64,000 nt of DNA from Carettochelys insculpta (lineage: Eukaryota > Chordata > Testudines > Carettochelyidae): assembly GCF_033958435.1 (NCBI RefSeq), contig NC_134152.1, forward strand, positions 12,138,001-12,202,000, given 5' to 3'. The translations under genes were made by a program, and so were the position numbers. The notes below the pieces were generated by a model. The model saw only the letters and a program-made list of their open reading frames with translations. It did not search any database and was not told the DNA's origin. Within the stretch, counting starts at the first letter, position 1. Every line of letters starts with the position of its first letter. Shown piece by piece: positions 29,638 through 40,374 of the stretch.

Positions 29638-30763
29638 AACTGGGGGAGGGATTAGTAGTCTATTACTGGATCAGAATGCAATCACTATTGACAATATGCA
29701 TTTAATTGCACAAGGGTTTAAACCCCTAAATGCTACTATTTTGTCTTTTATCAACAGCATACAAAACAATGACATTTCACTGGCAGTTGCCTGCACAGCC
29801 TATGGCAATAGGATAATAGAGACTGTACAGCAAAGTTTGCTACAGTTACAGCTTCAAAATTGGCCACGTATCTTAGACCAGGCATCCATCATGAACCAAA
29901 TACAACAACAGGGCATAAATCGCATGAGGCCTATCTTTCTGCAATTTGCTAAATTTGATAAAATCCCAAGACAGAATCATGAGGAGGACAAGAGTATAAG
30001 CCTCATGATGGCAGTGCCTAGATGGGTACAAGAGCCAGTTAAGGTTTGCTATGCGAATAGTGTAGGGACGTTGGTAAATAAGACATATGTGCAACATTAC
30101 CCCACTGTGCACTTGGTAACTGAAACTGGCTCAGAAGTTAATCAAGCGTGTTGCATGAAACATAATGGACGGTGGTTGTTTGAGTGCTATGCCAAAATTG
30201 ACATTAATGCCACTAAAAATGGCTGGGCACGATTAGTACAAAAGGAATTAGTTGCAGAGGTAGTGCGAATTCAAGACATGGCTTGTGCCATAGGGTTTCA
30301 TAATTTCTCCATAAATGGCAATATCTGCCCCTCAAGTGAGGCAGGATTCTGTGAGCCTGTGACAAGCACCATTCAAATAGGAGCTCATGCCTTTTGGCCC
30401 ACAAGAAAGAGTAATGCTGTCAGTGAAATGATCATCCCACGTGAACGCTTACAAAACTTGTTAATTGACCTGTTTCCCCCCATGAAGTTCTTACAGCTAG
30501 ATATACATGACTTGGTTGCAAGAACTAAGGAATCCCGAATACCAATAGCCCAATTGATTCAACAGCAGATAAGTGAAATTGATGCAGTGCACCGAGAGGT
30601 GGAAACACCCTGGTGGGAGATTCCAGAGGATGTGACTTTACATCCAGTGGTCTGCACTCTAAGCATATTCCTAATGGGGATCCAGGCACTAACTGTTGTT
30701 GTGTTGATAGGAATGTGCTGCTACATGATCCGTCAGACAAAGAAAGCTAAGTTACAAGGTTGA
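29560..30763 (+). CDS. env: Retroviral env transmembrane subunit
   Basis: An open frame (formally from 29387; meaningful from about 29560) runs without interruption to 30763. It begins just after the fusion-peptide-like stretch with an amphipathic heptad region (KINTVVNGIGKAV, ATILSFINSI, IIETVQQSLLQLQLQNW). Two Cys-containing regions follow (NQACCMKHNGRWLFEC and CPSSEAGFCEPV). A long hydrophobic anchor near 30640-30735 (TLSIFLMGIQALTVVVLIGM) precedes a short basic tail (RQTKKAKLQG). About 400 residues is long for a retroviral transmembrane subunit of gamma or alpha type, and the CX6CC motif of those groups is not seen. The domain is unbroken although the reading frame from the surface part is lost upstream. 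Confidence 0.75.
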
Positions 30764-31124
30764 GTAAACAAAGGAATGGAAATGGCAATTAACACTGCTG
30801 TGGTACACCCAAACAATCATTTCATGGCGTGAGAAGTTAAAGCACAATAACCTACTTTGGTATACCACAAAGTTATAAGACCTATATTCCATTTATATTC
30901 TATATACTCCATATATATCCATAACCTACATTGGTATAACACAAAGTTATAAGACCTATATTCTATATATTCCATATGCACATTTATTCCATAACACACA
31001 TTTGTATCTTTGGGATAGTTTCTATATCCCCATGAAGCCCTCAGTAGGACAACAAATAGGTGCCAGACCCCCCACCCCGCCACGAACTCAAGGTCCCGGG
31101 CCTAACATTCCCAGGCCCACCATA
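30764..31124 (+). other. Provirus 3' untranslated region with tandem repeat
   Basis: No frame. A 74-base unit starting CCTAC(T/A)TTGGTATA(C/A)CACAAAG occurs at 30851 and 30925, and a third, decayed start follows near 30993. Confidence 0.7.
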
Positions 31125-31832
31125 GCTGCGTCTACACGTGCACGCTACTTCGAAGTAGCGGCACCAACTTCGAAATAGCGCCCGTCGCGTCTACACGCGT
31201 CGGGCGCTATTTCGAAATTAACTTCGACGTTAGGCGGCGAGACGTCGAAGTCGCTAACCCCATGAGCGGATGGGAATAGCGCCCTACTTCGACGTTCAAC
31301 ATCGAAGTAGGGACGTGTAGACGATCCGCGTCCCGCAACATCGAAATAGCGGGGTCCTCCATGGCGGCCATCAGCTGGGGGGTTGAGAGATACTCTCTCT
31401 CCAGCCCTTGCGGGGCTCTGTGGTCACCGTGGGCAGCAGCCACTAGCCCAGGGCTTCTGGCTGCTGCTGCTGCAGCTGGGGGTCCGTGCTGCATATACAG
31501 GGTCTGCAACTAGTTGTTGGCTCTGTGTATCTTGCACTGTTTAATGAAAGTGTGTCTGGGAGGGGCCCTTTAAGGGAGCGACTTGCTGTTGAGTCCGCCC
31601 CGTGACCCTGTCTGCAGCTGTGCCTGGCTCCCTTATTTCGATGTGTGCTACTTTGGCGTGTAGACGTTCCCTCGCTGCGCCTATTTCGATGTTGGGCTAA
31701 GCAACGTCGAAGTTGAACATCGACGTTGCCGGCCCTGGAGGACGTGTAGACGTTATTCATCGAAATGGCCTATTTCGATGTCGCAACATCGAAATAAGCT
31801 ATTTCGAAGTTGGGTGCACGTGTAGACGTAGC
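31125..31832 (-). mobile_element. Foldback MITE family 1, copy B (inside the provirus)
   Basis: Ends GCTGCGTCTACACGTG and CACGTGTAGACGTAGC; CCATA occurs directly outside both ends (31120-31124 and 31833-31837), so this copy inserted into the provirus 3' region after integration. The core and the minus-strand 100-codon frame (31207-31509) match copies A, D and E. About 708 bp. Confidence 0.85.
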
Positions 31833-32053
31833 CCATAAGGGACTAAAAAATAATTGGATAATAAAATCTGCCTAATAGTCGTACGAGGGAATGTGCAGAC
31901 TAAAAAGACAGATGGGGCATGAGTGCATGGATGGTAACATAACGTAACCACATAACATTGTTTTGCCCACTGGGTTATCTTTAGTCTATACATTTTGCTT
32001 TTCCGGGGTGATGGGTAAACATCCTCTCCATAAAAAGACAAAAAGTGGGGGAA
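31833..32053 (+). other. Provirus 3' untranslated region and polypurine tract
   Basis: The last 18 bases before the 3' LTR (AGACAAAAAGTGGGGGAA) are almost all purine and abut the LTR, as expected for the plus-strand primer. A purine-poor stretch precedes it. Confidence 0.8.
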
Positions 32054-32781
32054 TGTAATAAGTACAGGCCCAGTATGAGGCCTTAGGCCTGAACTAAAGT
32101 AATGATCAGGACTTTGCTATCAGAAAGCAAAGTGCAGCTGTGAGCTAAAGGAATGCATTGCTCACAGAAGTTGGCAAGAAGAGGGTTGATGTTGCACAAA
32201 CATATCTACCTAGCATATTGAAGTATGAACATGCTACCAGAACACCCTACCCTGGAACATTCCACAGATAAGAAAGAACAGGCCGACCCATCCCAACGAC
32301 GGGGCAGAAGGGTAATATGATGGATAGAGTTGTTTTGTTCGAACCAACATGTACAAGGTGAGAGGCGGCACCTGACTACATAGAAGGGTTGTACCTCAAT
32401 ATGTCAGGAGTGATGTGTAAATTGTTTGTACCTGTGTATAAGAATGTACCCCTGGGGTGTGGTTTGGGTCCAGCCAAGGGGGCAGTGGAAGTCCTGCCAC
32501 TGACTGAGCCGAGGCCATTGACCGTGGGTGCATATTTGTAGTATGTCCTGACTTAGACTAAGAAGTCTACAGGGAACTACTATTGTGTCCAATACGGCAA
32601 TAAACCTGGCCAATGTGCCTTCGCACCTTACTAGACTCCGTGGTCATTGGGGGTTCTCTTCTGGTCTGCTGTGTCGGCTATCTGCAGAGCTGGGGCAGTG
32701 CACAGAGGGAACACACGCATGCAGCCGAGTGGTACCAACATTGCAGACAGCAGAGCACCACACTGTCAGCATCTGACAACA
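32054..32781 (+). repeat. 3' LTR
   Basis: 728 bases. TATAAG at 32437-32442 and AATAAA at 32599-32604 are conserved with the 5' LTR. About 25 differences were counted by eye in the first 500 bases. It ends GACAACA, followed by the TAGGC duplication. Confidence 0.95.
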
Positions 32782-34065
32782 TAGGCCATTAGCCTTCTTG
32801 GCTACAATGGCACACTCTTGACTCATGTCCAGCTTCTTGTCCACTACAACTCCCAGGTCCTTTTCTGCAGAACTACTACTGAGTCAGTCGGACCCCAGCC
32901 TGTAGCAATGCTTGGGATTCTTCCGGGCCAAGTTCAGGACTCTGCACTTGTCCTTATTGAACCTCATCGGATTTCTTGCAGCCCAGTCTTCCAATTTGTC
33001 TAAGTCACTCTGGACCCTATCCCTACCTTCCATCGTATCTACCTCTCCCCCTAGCTTAGTGTCGTCCACAACCTTGCTGAGGGTGCAATCCAACCCCTCA
33101 TCCTGGTCATTGATAAATAAGTTGAACAGAACAGGACCCAGAACTGAACCTTGGGGCACTCCACTAGAAACTGACCGCCATCCCAACATTGAGCCGTTGA
33201 TCACTACCTGCTGGGCCCGACCTTCTAGCCAGCTTTCTATCCATCTTACCGTCCATTTATCCCATCCACATTCCTTTAACTTGCTGACAAGACTATTGTG
33301 GGAGACCGTATCAAAAGCTTTGCTAAAGTCAAGATAAATCACATCCATTGATTTTCCCCTATCCACAGAGCCATTTATCTCATTGTAGAAACTAATCAGA
33401 TTGGTCAGGCATGACTTGCCCTTCATGAATCCATGCTGACTATTCCTGATCACTTTTCTCTCCTCCAAGTGCCTCAAAATGACTTCCTTGCAGAGCCCCT
33501 CCATGATTTTTCCAGGGACTGATGTAAGACTGACTGGCTTATAGTTCCCTGGATCATCCTTCTTCCCTTGTTTAAAGCTGGGTATTACATTTGCCTTTTT
33601 CCAGTCATCCGGGATCTCTCCTGTTCTCCACGACTTCTCAAAGATAATGGCCAAGGGCTCATCAATGATATACACCAACTCCCTCAGAACCCTCGGATGA
33701 ATTAGGTCTGGGCCCATGGATTTATGTACGTTTAGCTTTTTTAGAAAGCTCCTAACCTGTTCTTTCCCCACCAAAGGCTGTCCACCCTCATCCCATAGTA
33801 CATCACTTATTGTATTAGTCTGGGAGCTGTCCTTGTCCGTGAAGACAGAGGCAAAGAAAGCATTAAGTACTTCAGCTTTCCCTACATCATCTGTCACTGA
33901 GTTACCTCCCTCATCCAGTAGGGGCCCCACCCCCTCTCTGATCACCTTCTTCTTGCTAACATGCCTATAGAAACTTTTCTTGTTATCCTTCACACTGCTC
34001 GCAGGTCACAATTCCAGTTGTGTGTTCACCTTCCTGATAACTGCCCTACATTCTCAAGCTATAAC
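32782..34065 (-). pseudogene. CR1 LINE, reverse transcriptase part (other side of the provirus)
   Basis: The minus-strand frame 32884-33993 is open for 369 codons: [88 protein letters not shown] (catalytic Asp), [18 protein letters not shown] and [12 protein letters not shown] (catalytic DD). It is continuous with the 19386-19987 part once the provirus is disregarded; only one extra stop appears at the junction side. The 5' end is truncated at about 34065, so the endonuclease is missing. The RT core is remarkably intact for a truncated copy. Confidence 0.9.
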
Positions 34066-34903
34066 CTCCTGTCCCCTTCCTCAGGGCAACTGCTCCTGCA
34101 ACTGGGGAGCTTGTCTGTGGGGCAGCAGCCCACTTCCAGTGCCCCGTGGCATGGGTCAGCCAGGGAGCTGCACTTGCTTGGCTGCAACAGGTGGGGGGGC
34201 CACTCCCCCCCGCCAGCATGTCCTATGTTTGGCTTAGGGAAATATGGTCACCCTAGGCCCCACTGGCAGCTCCCCTTTAGGGAAGGGGTTAGCAGGCTAT
34301 GCTAGGTCCCTGCTGGGCTCAGTGATGTACAGCACTCTGCCAGGCCCCTACGAGTGCAGTGGTTGCCCTCAGGAGAGGTGAGCTGAGCCCAGTGAAAAAG
34401 GAGATGTTAGAGGTGGCACTTGCCCATCTCTGCAGGGGAAGCTCGGTGTCCAGGGGCACCAGGGCTGGGAAGAGAATGTGGCCCTGGGGGAGGAAGAGAG
34501 CTAGCACAATCTGTCATCACCCGTCCACTGGAAAGGTGGGGTCCAACCGAATCCCCAGCCCAGCTAGGCCACTGCTTAATGAGGACGTATAACTCAAGTC
34601 TCCATCTATGTAATCCTGCCTTAGAGTGGAGTGATCTTCTAAATTATGGAAACAAAGGGCCACATCCTTAGTGGGTGGAAAAATAGCCCATGTGCATTGA
34701 AGTCAAGCTCTTCCTCAAGATTGTTAGCATGCAGAGTCGGGGGGGGGGGGGGAATCCCTCTTTCTACAAGTGCCCACGGCTAGAGCTTCAGCTGGTGTGA
34801 CTCTAACATAGCTCCCTTCATGTTGAGCTGGGCATCAGGCCCATCATGTTTTATTTATGCTGCTCTGTCTACATTTGCAGACAGCAGGAGACCCATATAG
34901 TTC
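34066..34903. other. Continuation of minisatellite-like tract, then intergenic
   Basis: 34066-34240 resembles 19097-19385. A run of 14 G lies at 34739-34752. No gene signature. Confidence 0.45.
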
Positions 34904-35527
34904 TTGGCTGAAGATTTAACTATATATTTTGCTTCTGCCTGTCTCACCTGTCTCTGTCTCACCTGTCTTCCACAGTACGCCAACATTTTTGTGGCTGACC
35001 TGGAACAATGCTTCCTTATCTCTCATCTCCTAGTGCCCCTCCTCTACTTGCGCTGCATTGATGACATCGTCATCATCTGGACCCATCGGAAGGAGGCTCT
35101 TGAAGAGTTCCACTGTGATTTCAACAGTTTCCACCCCACCATCAACCTCAGCCTGGACCAGTCCACACAAGAGATCCACTTCCTGGACACTACTGTGCAA
35201 ATAAGTGATGGTCACATAAATATCACTCTATACCAGAAAACCATGGACCACTGTGCTTACGTACGTGCCTCTAGCTTCCATCCAGGGCATACCCCATGCT
35301 CCATTGTATACAGCCAAACACTAATGTACAACTTCATTTACTCCAATCCATCAGACAGAGACAAACACCTACAAGACCTTTACCAAGCTTTCCTGAAACT
35401 ACCATACCCACCTAAGAAAGTGAAGAAACAGATTGGCAGAGCCAGATGTGTACCCAGAAGCCACAAGACAGGCCCAGCAAGGAAAGCAACAGAGCACCAC
35501 TGGCTATCACATATAGCCCCCAGCTAA
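34904..35527 (+). pseudogene. Penelope-like element reverse transcriptase, C-terminal half
   Basis: From about 34976 the frame reads YANIFVADLEQCFL, then YLRCIDDIVIIWTHRKEAL (the IDD catalytic motif), INLSLDQSTQEIHFLDTTV and ITLYQKTMDH, and ends in a basic stretch with KLPYPPKKVKKQI. This order is that of Penelope-like reverse transcriptases, which are closer to telomerase than to LINE enzymes. The N-terminal two thirds, including the first catalytic Asp, is missing, and the usual Tyr before IDD is Cys. The frame then shifts by one phase near 35446. Confidence 0.85.
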
Positions 35528-36060
35528 ACCTCTCCAGCGCATCATCAGTGATCTGCCACCCATCCTGGACAACAATCCTTCACTCTCACAGACCTTGGGA
35601 GGCAGGCCTGTCCTTGCCTAGAGACAGCCTGCCAACCTTAAACAAATCCTCACCAGCCACTATAGATCACAACACAGTAACTCTAAACCTGGAGCCAATC
35701 CCTGCAACAAACCTTGGCACCAACTCTGTTCACATATCTACACCAGCAATATCGTCACAGGACCTAACCACATCAACCACGCCATCAGGGGCTCTTTCAC
35801 CTGCACATATTCTAATATAATATATGCCATCATGTGCCGGCAATGCCCCACTGCAATATACATTGGCCAAACTGGACAGTCTCTACATAAAAGAATAAAT
35901 GGACATAGACATCAGGAATGGTAATGTACAAAAACCTGGAGAACACTTCAGTCTCCTTGGACACTCAGTAATAGATTTAAAAGCAGCCACCCTACAACAA
36001 GCAAACTTAAAAAAACAGAGTCAAAAAAGAAACTGCAGGGCTGCAATTCATTTGCAAATT
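35446..36060 (+). pseudogene. Penelope-like element linker and GIY-YIG endonuclease
   Basis: A Ser/Thr/Pro-rich linker frame (35446-35820) leads to a third phase at 35814 with IIYAIMCRQCPTAIYIGQTG and LHKRINGHR. These are the IY and YIG strands, the Cys pair and the Arg/His of the GIY-YIG nuclease that Penelope-like elements use for insertion. Beyond 35935 the conserved tail (ANLKKQSQKRNCRAAIHLQ) is broken by stops. The protein cannot be made as one chain. Confidence 0.8.
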
Positions 36061-36126
36061 TGACACTATCAACTAAGGATTGAACAGAGCCTGGGAGTGG
36101 CTGTCCCCTTATAAAAGCAGTTTCTC

Positions 36127-36285
36127 CTCTCTTGATGTTCATGTTTCCACATTAGTTACTGATAATGGCCCACATCCTCCTTGACTGAATTTACCTGGTT
36201 TCTACTCTCTTGATGTTCACAACTACACATTAACTGCTGATAATGGGTCACATCCTCAGTGACTGAACTGCCCTTGTCACCTCTG
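36127..36285 (+). repeat. Penelope 3' region tandem repeat
   Basis: Two copies of a unit of about 76 bases beginning CTCTCTTGATGTTCA and containing CTGATAATGG(G/C)(T/C)CACATCCTC. Confidence 0.75.
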
Positions 36286-36365
36286 GCTTTCCTTTTGACG
36301 GGGACTACCTCCTTTTCATAAGCCCATGTATTTAAACCCTCCTTTGGAACCCCCCACTCAATCAT

Positions 36366-36403
36366 CTGATGAAGCAGATCTTTGCCCACAAAAGCTTATG
36401 CTT
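36366..36403 (+). ncRNA. Hammerhead-ribozyme-like motif, degraded
   Basis: CTGATGA, a stem II remnant ending GCCCAC, AAAA in place of GAAA, then GCTTATGCTT, in which GC-TTAT-GC can form the tiny stem III followed by TT at the cleavage position. Penelope-like elements are known to carry hammerheads with very short stem III. The changed GAAA box makes this copy unlikely to be active. Confidence 0.4.
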
Positions 36404-36490
36404 GACAATATCTGTTAGTCTATAAGGTACAACAGGACTTCTTGTTGTTTTCAAAGATACAGACAAATGTGGCTACCTCTCTGATACTTG
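36404..36490 (+). mobile_element. Penelope terminal segment
   Basis: CTGTTAGTCTATAAGGTACAACAGGACTTCTTGTTG and AAGATACAGAC...GGCTACCTCTCTGATAC match the segments at 40430-40570, marking the element end. Confidence 0.7.
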
Positions 36491-36497
36491 TATCCGT

Positions 36498-37188
36498 GGC
36501 TATGTCCGCACTAGCACACTACATCGAAGTAGCCTATTTCGAAGTAAGGACATCGAAATAGGCTACTTAGACACGTATTGTCTACACATCCTCCAGGGCT
36601 GGTGCCATCGGCGTTCAAGGTCAAAGTAGCGACAGAGAACGTCAAAAGGAGCCGCCCCGGAATGAAATGTGGAACATCTACACACACAAATGCTCTCTGT
36701 TGAAATAAGGGGCCAGCAAAGCCCCAAGCCACTCCCTTAAAGGGCCCCTCCTAGACACACTTGGCCTGCACAGCACAAGATCCACAGAGCCGACAACCGG
36801 TTGCAGACTCCATGCATGCAGCATGGACCCCCAGCTGCAGCAGCAGCAGCAGCCAGAAGCCCTGGGATAAGAGCTGCTGCACGCGGTGACGATAGAGTCC
36901 CACAGAGGCTGGACAGAGCGTCTCTCAACCCCTCAGCTGATGGCTGCCATGGAGGAGCCCGCTATTTCAATGTAGTGAGATGTGGATCATCTACACACGC
37001 CCTACTTTGACATTCAATGTCGAAGTAGGGTGCTATTCCCATCTTTGGATAGGAATAGCGATTTCGACGTCTTGCTGCCTAACGTCAATTTCAACATCGA
37101 AATAGCTCATGGCACGTGTAGACATGAGGCGAACTATTTCGACGTTGTTCCAGATGCTTTGAAGTAGCTGGCTAGTGTAGACACACCC
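36498..37188 (+). mobile_element. Foldback MITE family 1, copy C (diverged)
   Basis: Ends GGCTATGTCCGCACTAGCAC and GCTAGTGTAGACACACCC; the terminal word is CTAGTG where other copies have CACGTG, so this is another subfamily. The CAG-rich core (CAGCTGCAGCAGCAGCAGCAGCC) is kept and the 121-codon frame is broken. It is the oldest-looking of the five copies. Confidence 0.8.
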
Positions 37189-39497
37189 TCTGTGTTATAG
37201 CATCGTTGGGCAGGCCATCAGTTTTCACTCAGCCTTTTTGAGTGGCAATGTGAAATAAAGAAAAAACAATGAATCTGAATTATTTCATATTTCTTTTGTT
37301 TCCTTGGCAGCTGGAGACCTCCTGAGCCGAATTACAGGAGCCAACTTGGGACCACCCGGCAACATAGTAGTGTCAAGTTTACATGGGGAAAGATTGCAAA
37401 GAGTAATGGGACAGACAGGGAAGTGGATATTTAAAGACACCTCAAATGGATAACTGTGGAAAACTTCCTTTAAGGAGATGTAATTGTACTTCTCTATATT
37501 GAATATTACTCTTTGAGGGTGATACTCCTTGTGAGGCTATTCACTTGTAGTGTGCTTTTGGGTATAGCTGCTGAGGTCAGAAATCACCATGACAGCTGAC
37601 TTCAGGAAATACGGTTAGCACATTCCTTGCTGCAGAAGTTGAGTCTGACCCCATCCATGACCACATTCCATTCAAAATATAAAGTTCATCTTTTACACTG
37701 GCCTTGTTATGATTATGTGGCGAATCGTAGCAATGATGCAGTATGGTGACCAGGGAGAATACACAGATTGCTTGTTGGCTTTAGGGAATTTTGGTAAGAG
37801 ACCCTACGACTGGGCTGATAAGCACAATCTAAACACCAAGGACTGTGTTGTACTATGTATTTTTAAGAACTTCCAATTGATTTTAGTGAGGAGCTCTGCT
37901 TAAAAACTGGGTGATGACACATCATCTAGAGAGGCTGATAGAAATATAATTAAGGGTTAAATTCTAACTTTGAGCACCCCTTACGCCTGTTAGACTAGGC
38001 CAGTGTTTAATTCTCCTCACTCCTTCATAAAGTTGCAGAGTGGAGCCTGTTAGGGTCACCACATTTTTTTAGATAGCCACTGAGCAGTCACAGAATGAAT
38101 TTTTAATACCTCACAACATTTTGATTCTCCTACCTACACCATCTTCCCAAGACTGTTTACAAGCAAAGTCTCAATACACACAGCTCTTTTGAACTCTCTG
38201 TCTAAAGTATCTGGCCCATATATAACATCACCATCCCCAGCAGTTCAAAAATCATGAGACAAACCCCCACAAAAGTCAAAAGATCTGCTTCAAAATCACA
38301 AGATTTAAAATGTGTACATTTTAGGACTTTTTATTTGCTATGGGTGTTGAGCCTTTACAGACCACATTTTCAAGTATTCCCCTGCAACTGTGAGAGCTAA
38401 AAGCTTTTTTAAAAAATGAAAGCTGAGGTTCTCACATAATAACATGATTCCTGGAGGTTGGAATTTATGGAAAACCTTAAATATTGTGACACATACAATA
38501 CAATTGAGAGAGTTGTTGCTCATTTCCTTAGCATCTGAACATCTCATATGTAAGGCCTACCAAATTCATAGCTGTGAAAAATGCATCACAGGCTGTGAAA
38601 TTTGGTCTTTTGTATACTTTTACCTTATTCTATAAGATGGAAGTACACAAACATATGAAGTGTTTCTCAAACTGAGTGTTCTGTCCCAAAAGAGGATCAC
38701 AAGCCTATTGTAAGTGGCTTGTGATATTGCCACTCTTCTGCACTGCTGTCAGAGTTAGGTAGCTGGAGAGTGGCAGCAGCTGGCCAGGCACCCAGCTCTG
38801 AAGAAAGGGCTGCAGCCAGCGGCTGTGGCGAAGGAAGCATGGAGTGGTACAAATAAATCTGAAATTTGCTATTTGTGCTGTGAACAACTCATTAAAAATG
38901 AGTGATTTAACTGTGATTTGAGTAGATCCCTACTCATAAGAGAAAATGATGATAGTGGTTTCCTCCCTTCCTTGCCCTCAAGAAACAGACTGATGGGGAC
39001 AGAAACATTCTTCAGAAATGTGCGAATGCTTGAAAACGACCTTATGCCAGAAAATGTTTTATAGCTTCATTTCAGCTTTTGCTGTCAGTGAAGGGTAAAA
39101 TCTCCGTAAGTCTCTGTTTATGCACAATCATAACGGACTGATGGTGAATATGTTAGGGCATGGGTCAGAAATAATTCAAGCATAGTGGACATCTGCATCG
39201 ATTTCAGCCTCATTGCTGACCTAGGTTGCCACTCAGTGATTTTTTTATCAAAAGACTGAGGCAATGGCTGCATTCCTAGTGACAGTCATGATAAGGAACA
39301 GTTGTTTGGGGTGCTGAAAGCACACATAGGGAGGAAAATCCAGGGTCTGCCATACTTAGAGATGATGTCAATATGCTGCTTAAACCCTTTTATCATTTGA
39401 GTCCCTGCTTACTGTCCCAGTGCATATAATACCTTGTCTGGAAGCTAGTGCAAGAAAAAACAGAGTGTATTTCATCCCCACGAACCATTTTCAAGCA
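37189..39497. other. Intergenic or intronic, nothing recognised
   Basis: About 2.3 kb of unique-looking sequence. A TTTCCTTGGCAG|CTGGAG sequence near 37310 looks like a splice acceptor, but no donor closes an exon behind it. Confidence 0.5.
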
Positions 39498-40062
39498 CAG
39501 TAAACCTTCAAAATGTGCAGCTTAAAGTTGCATGTAACTTGCTTTAATGCAAATTAAGTACAAAGTGAAGCTGCTCTGTGGCCCCTTCACCCTGCCTTCT
39601 CCCAACGGCGTGCAAGCAGCTAGGCATGCTAAAATCCCCTTCCTCCTGTCTTCTCCCATTTGTGCAGCTGTCAGGCTGATGGCTGCACAGCTGGGAGGAG
39701 ACAAAGGGAAGGGGCTTTTAGTGTTTCTAGCTGCTAAAAACCTTCTCCCTGCTTTCCCCCAGCTGCACAGCTGTCAGGATGACAGTCGCATCACTGGAGG
39801 AAGACAAGGAGAAGCAGCCAGGAAACTGACCAGTCCTGGTGGGCTGGTCAGTTTCCTGAGTCCTCCAAGCAGTGGGAACCAAGTTGGGAACCTGGTTCCA
39901 CTCCCTGCCACTCTGGGAGCCAGGAAACTGACCAGCTCTGAAAGTACAGGGGAGCCAGGAACTAGGCTGCAGCCCAGTTTCCTCTCCCACTTGACTTTTG
40001 TGAAAATTTGAGTTACTCTGGGGTTGCAAGAATGCAACCTCTGCATAACTCAGGGGTTACTG
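39498..40062. mobile_element. Tigger-like non-autonomous element with strong inner palindrome
   Basis: Ends CAGTAAACCTTCAAAATGTGCA and TGCATAACTCAGGGGTTACTG are inverted repeats; TA follows the right end and CA (a likely decayed TA) precedes the left. Inside, CAGGAAACTGACCAG (39819-39833) and CTGGTCAGTTTCCTG (39844-39858) pair perfectly over a 10-base loop, and a third copy of the arm occurs near 39920. No transposase. Confidence 0.6.
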
Positions 40063-40374
40063 TACTCTTAATTAGTGATGTATTCTTTCCCTTGCTATAG
40101 TCTGCAGCTGGGGTGGAGGAGCTACATTTGCAAAGCATTTTTGAAACCTGCTCATCTCTCTAGTGTGGAAGGCTTTTAACCAACTGGCTTTTTCTTTGTA
40201 TGAACTGAGTAGGGAGAAGTCCTCAGTTTGAAGACAGGAGTGAATTCTAGGCCTTTCAATGCAGTGCGGTGGGTTCTTTTTTATGATGTTACTTCATTCT
40301 TTTCTTAAGCAGAAGAGGGCAGTGGTGCTTCAGCAATACAGTTGTGTATTTCTGCTGGTGGCTGAGTTACAACT
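40063..40374. other. Intergenic, nothing recognised
   Basis: No supported feature. Confidence 0.5.

Larger units (their letters stand above)
19988..32781 (+). mobile_element. Endogenous retrovirus (provirus) with two LTRs
   Basis: A 12.8 kb insertion is bounded by LTRs of 730 and 728 bases that begin TGTA(G/A)TAAGTACAGGCCC and end GCATCTGACAACA. The pentamer TAGGC flanks it on both sides (19983-19987 and 32782-32786). Primer binding site, splice donor, gag, pro, RT, RNase H, splice acceptor, env and polypurine tract follow in order; integrase is missing. A LINE (25030-28503) and a MITE (31125-31832) are inserted inside, so the original provirus was about 8.6 kb. LTRs agree at roughly 95% by eye, so it is neither very recent nor ancient. 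The 5-bp duplication and Trp-like primer site do not place it clearly in a named genus. Confidence 0.95.

Noticed and set aside
37298..37390. Candidate host exon after a TTTCCTTGGCAG acceptor
   Set aside because: No matching donor, no open frame with known motif, and no conservation evidence.
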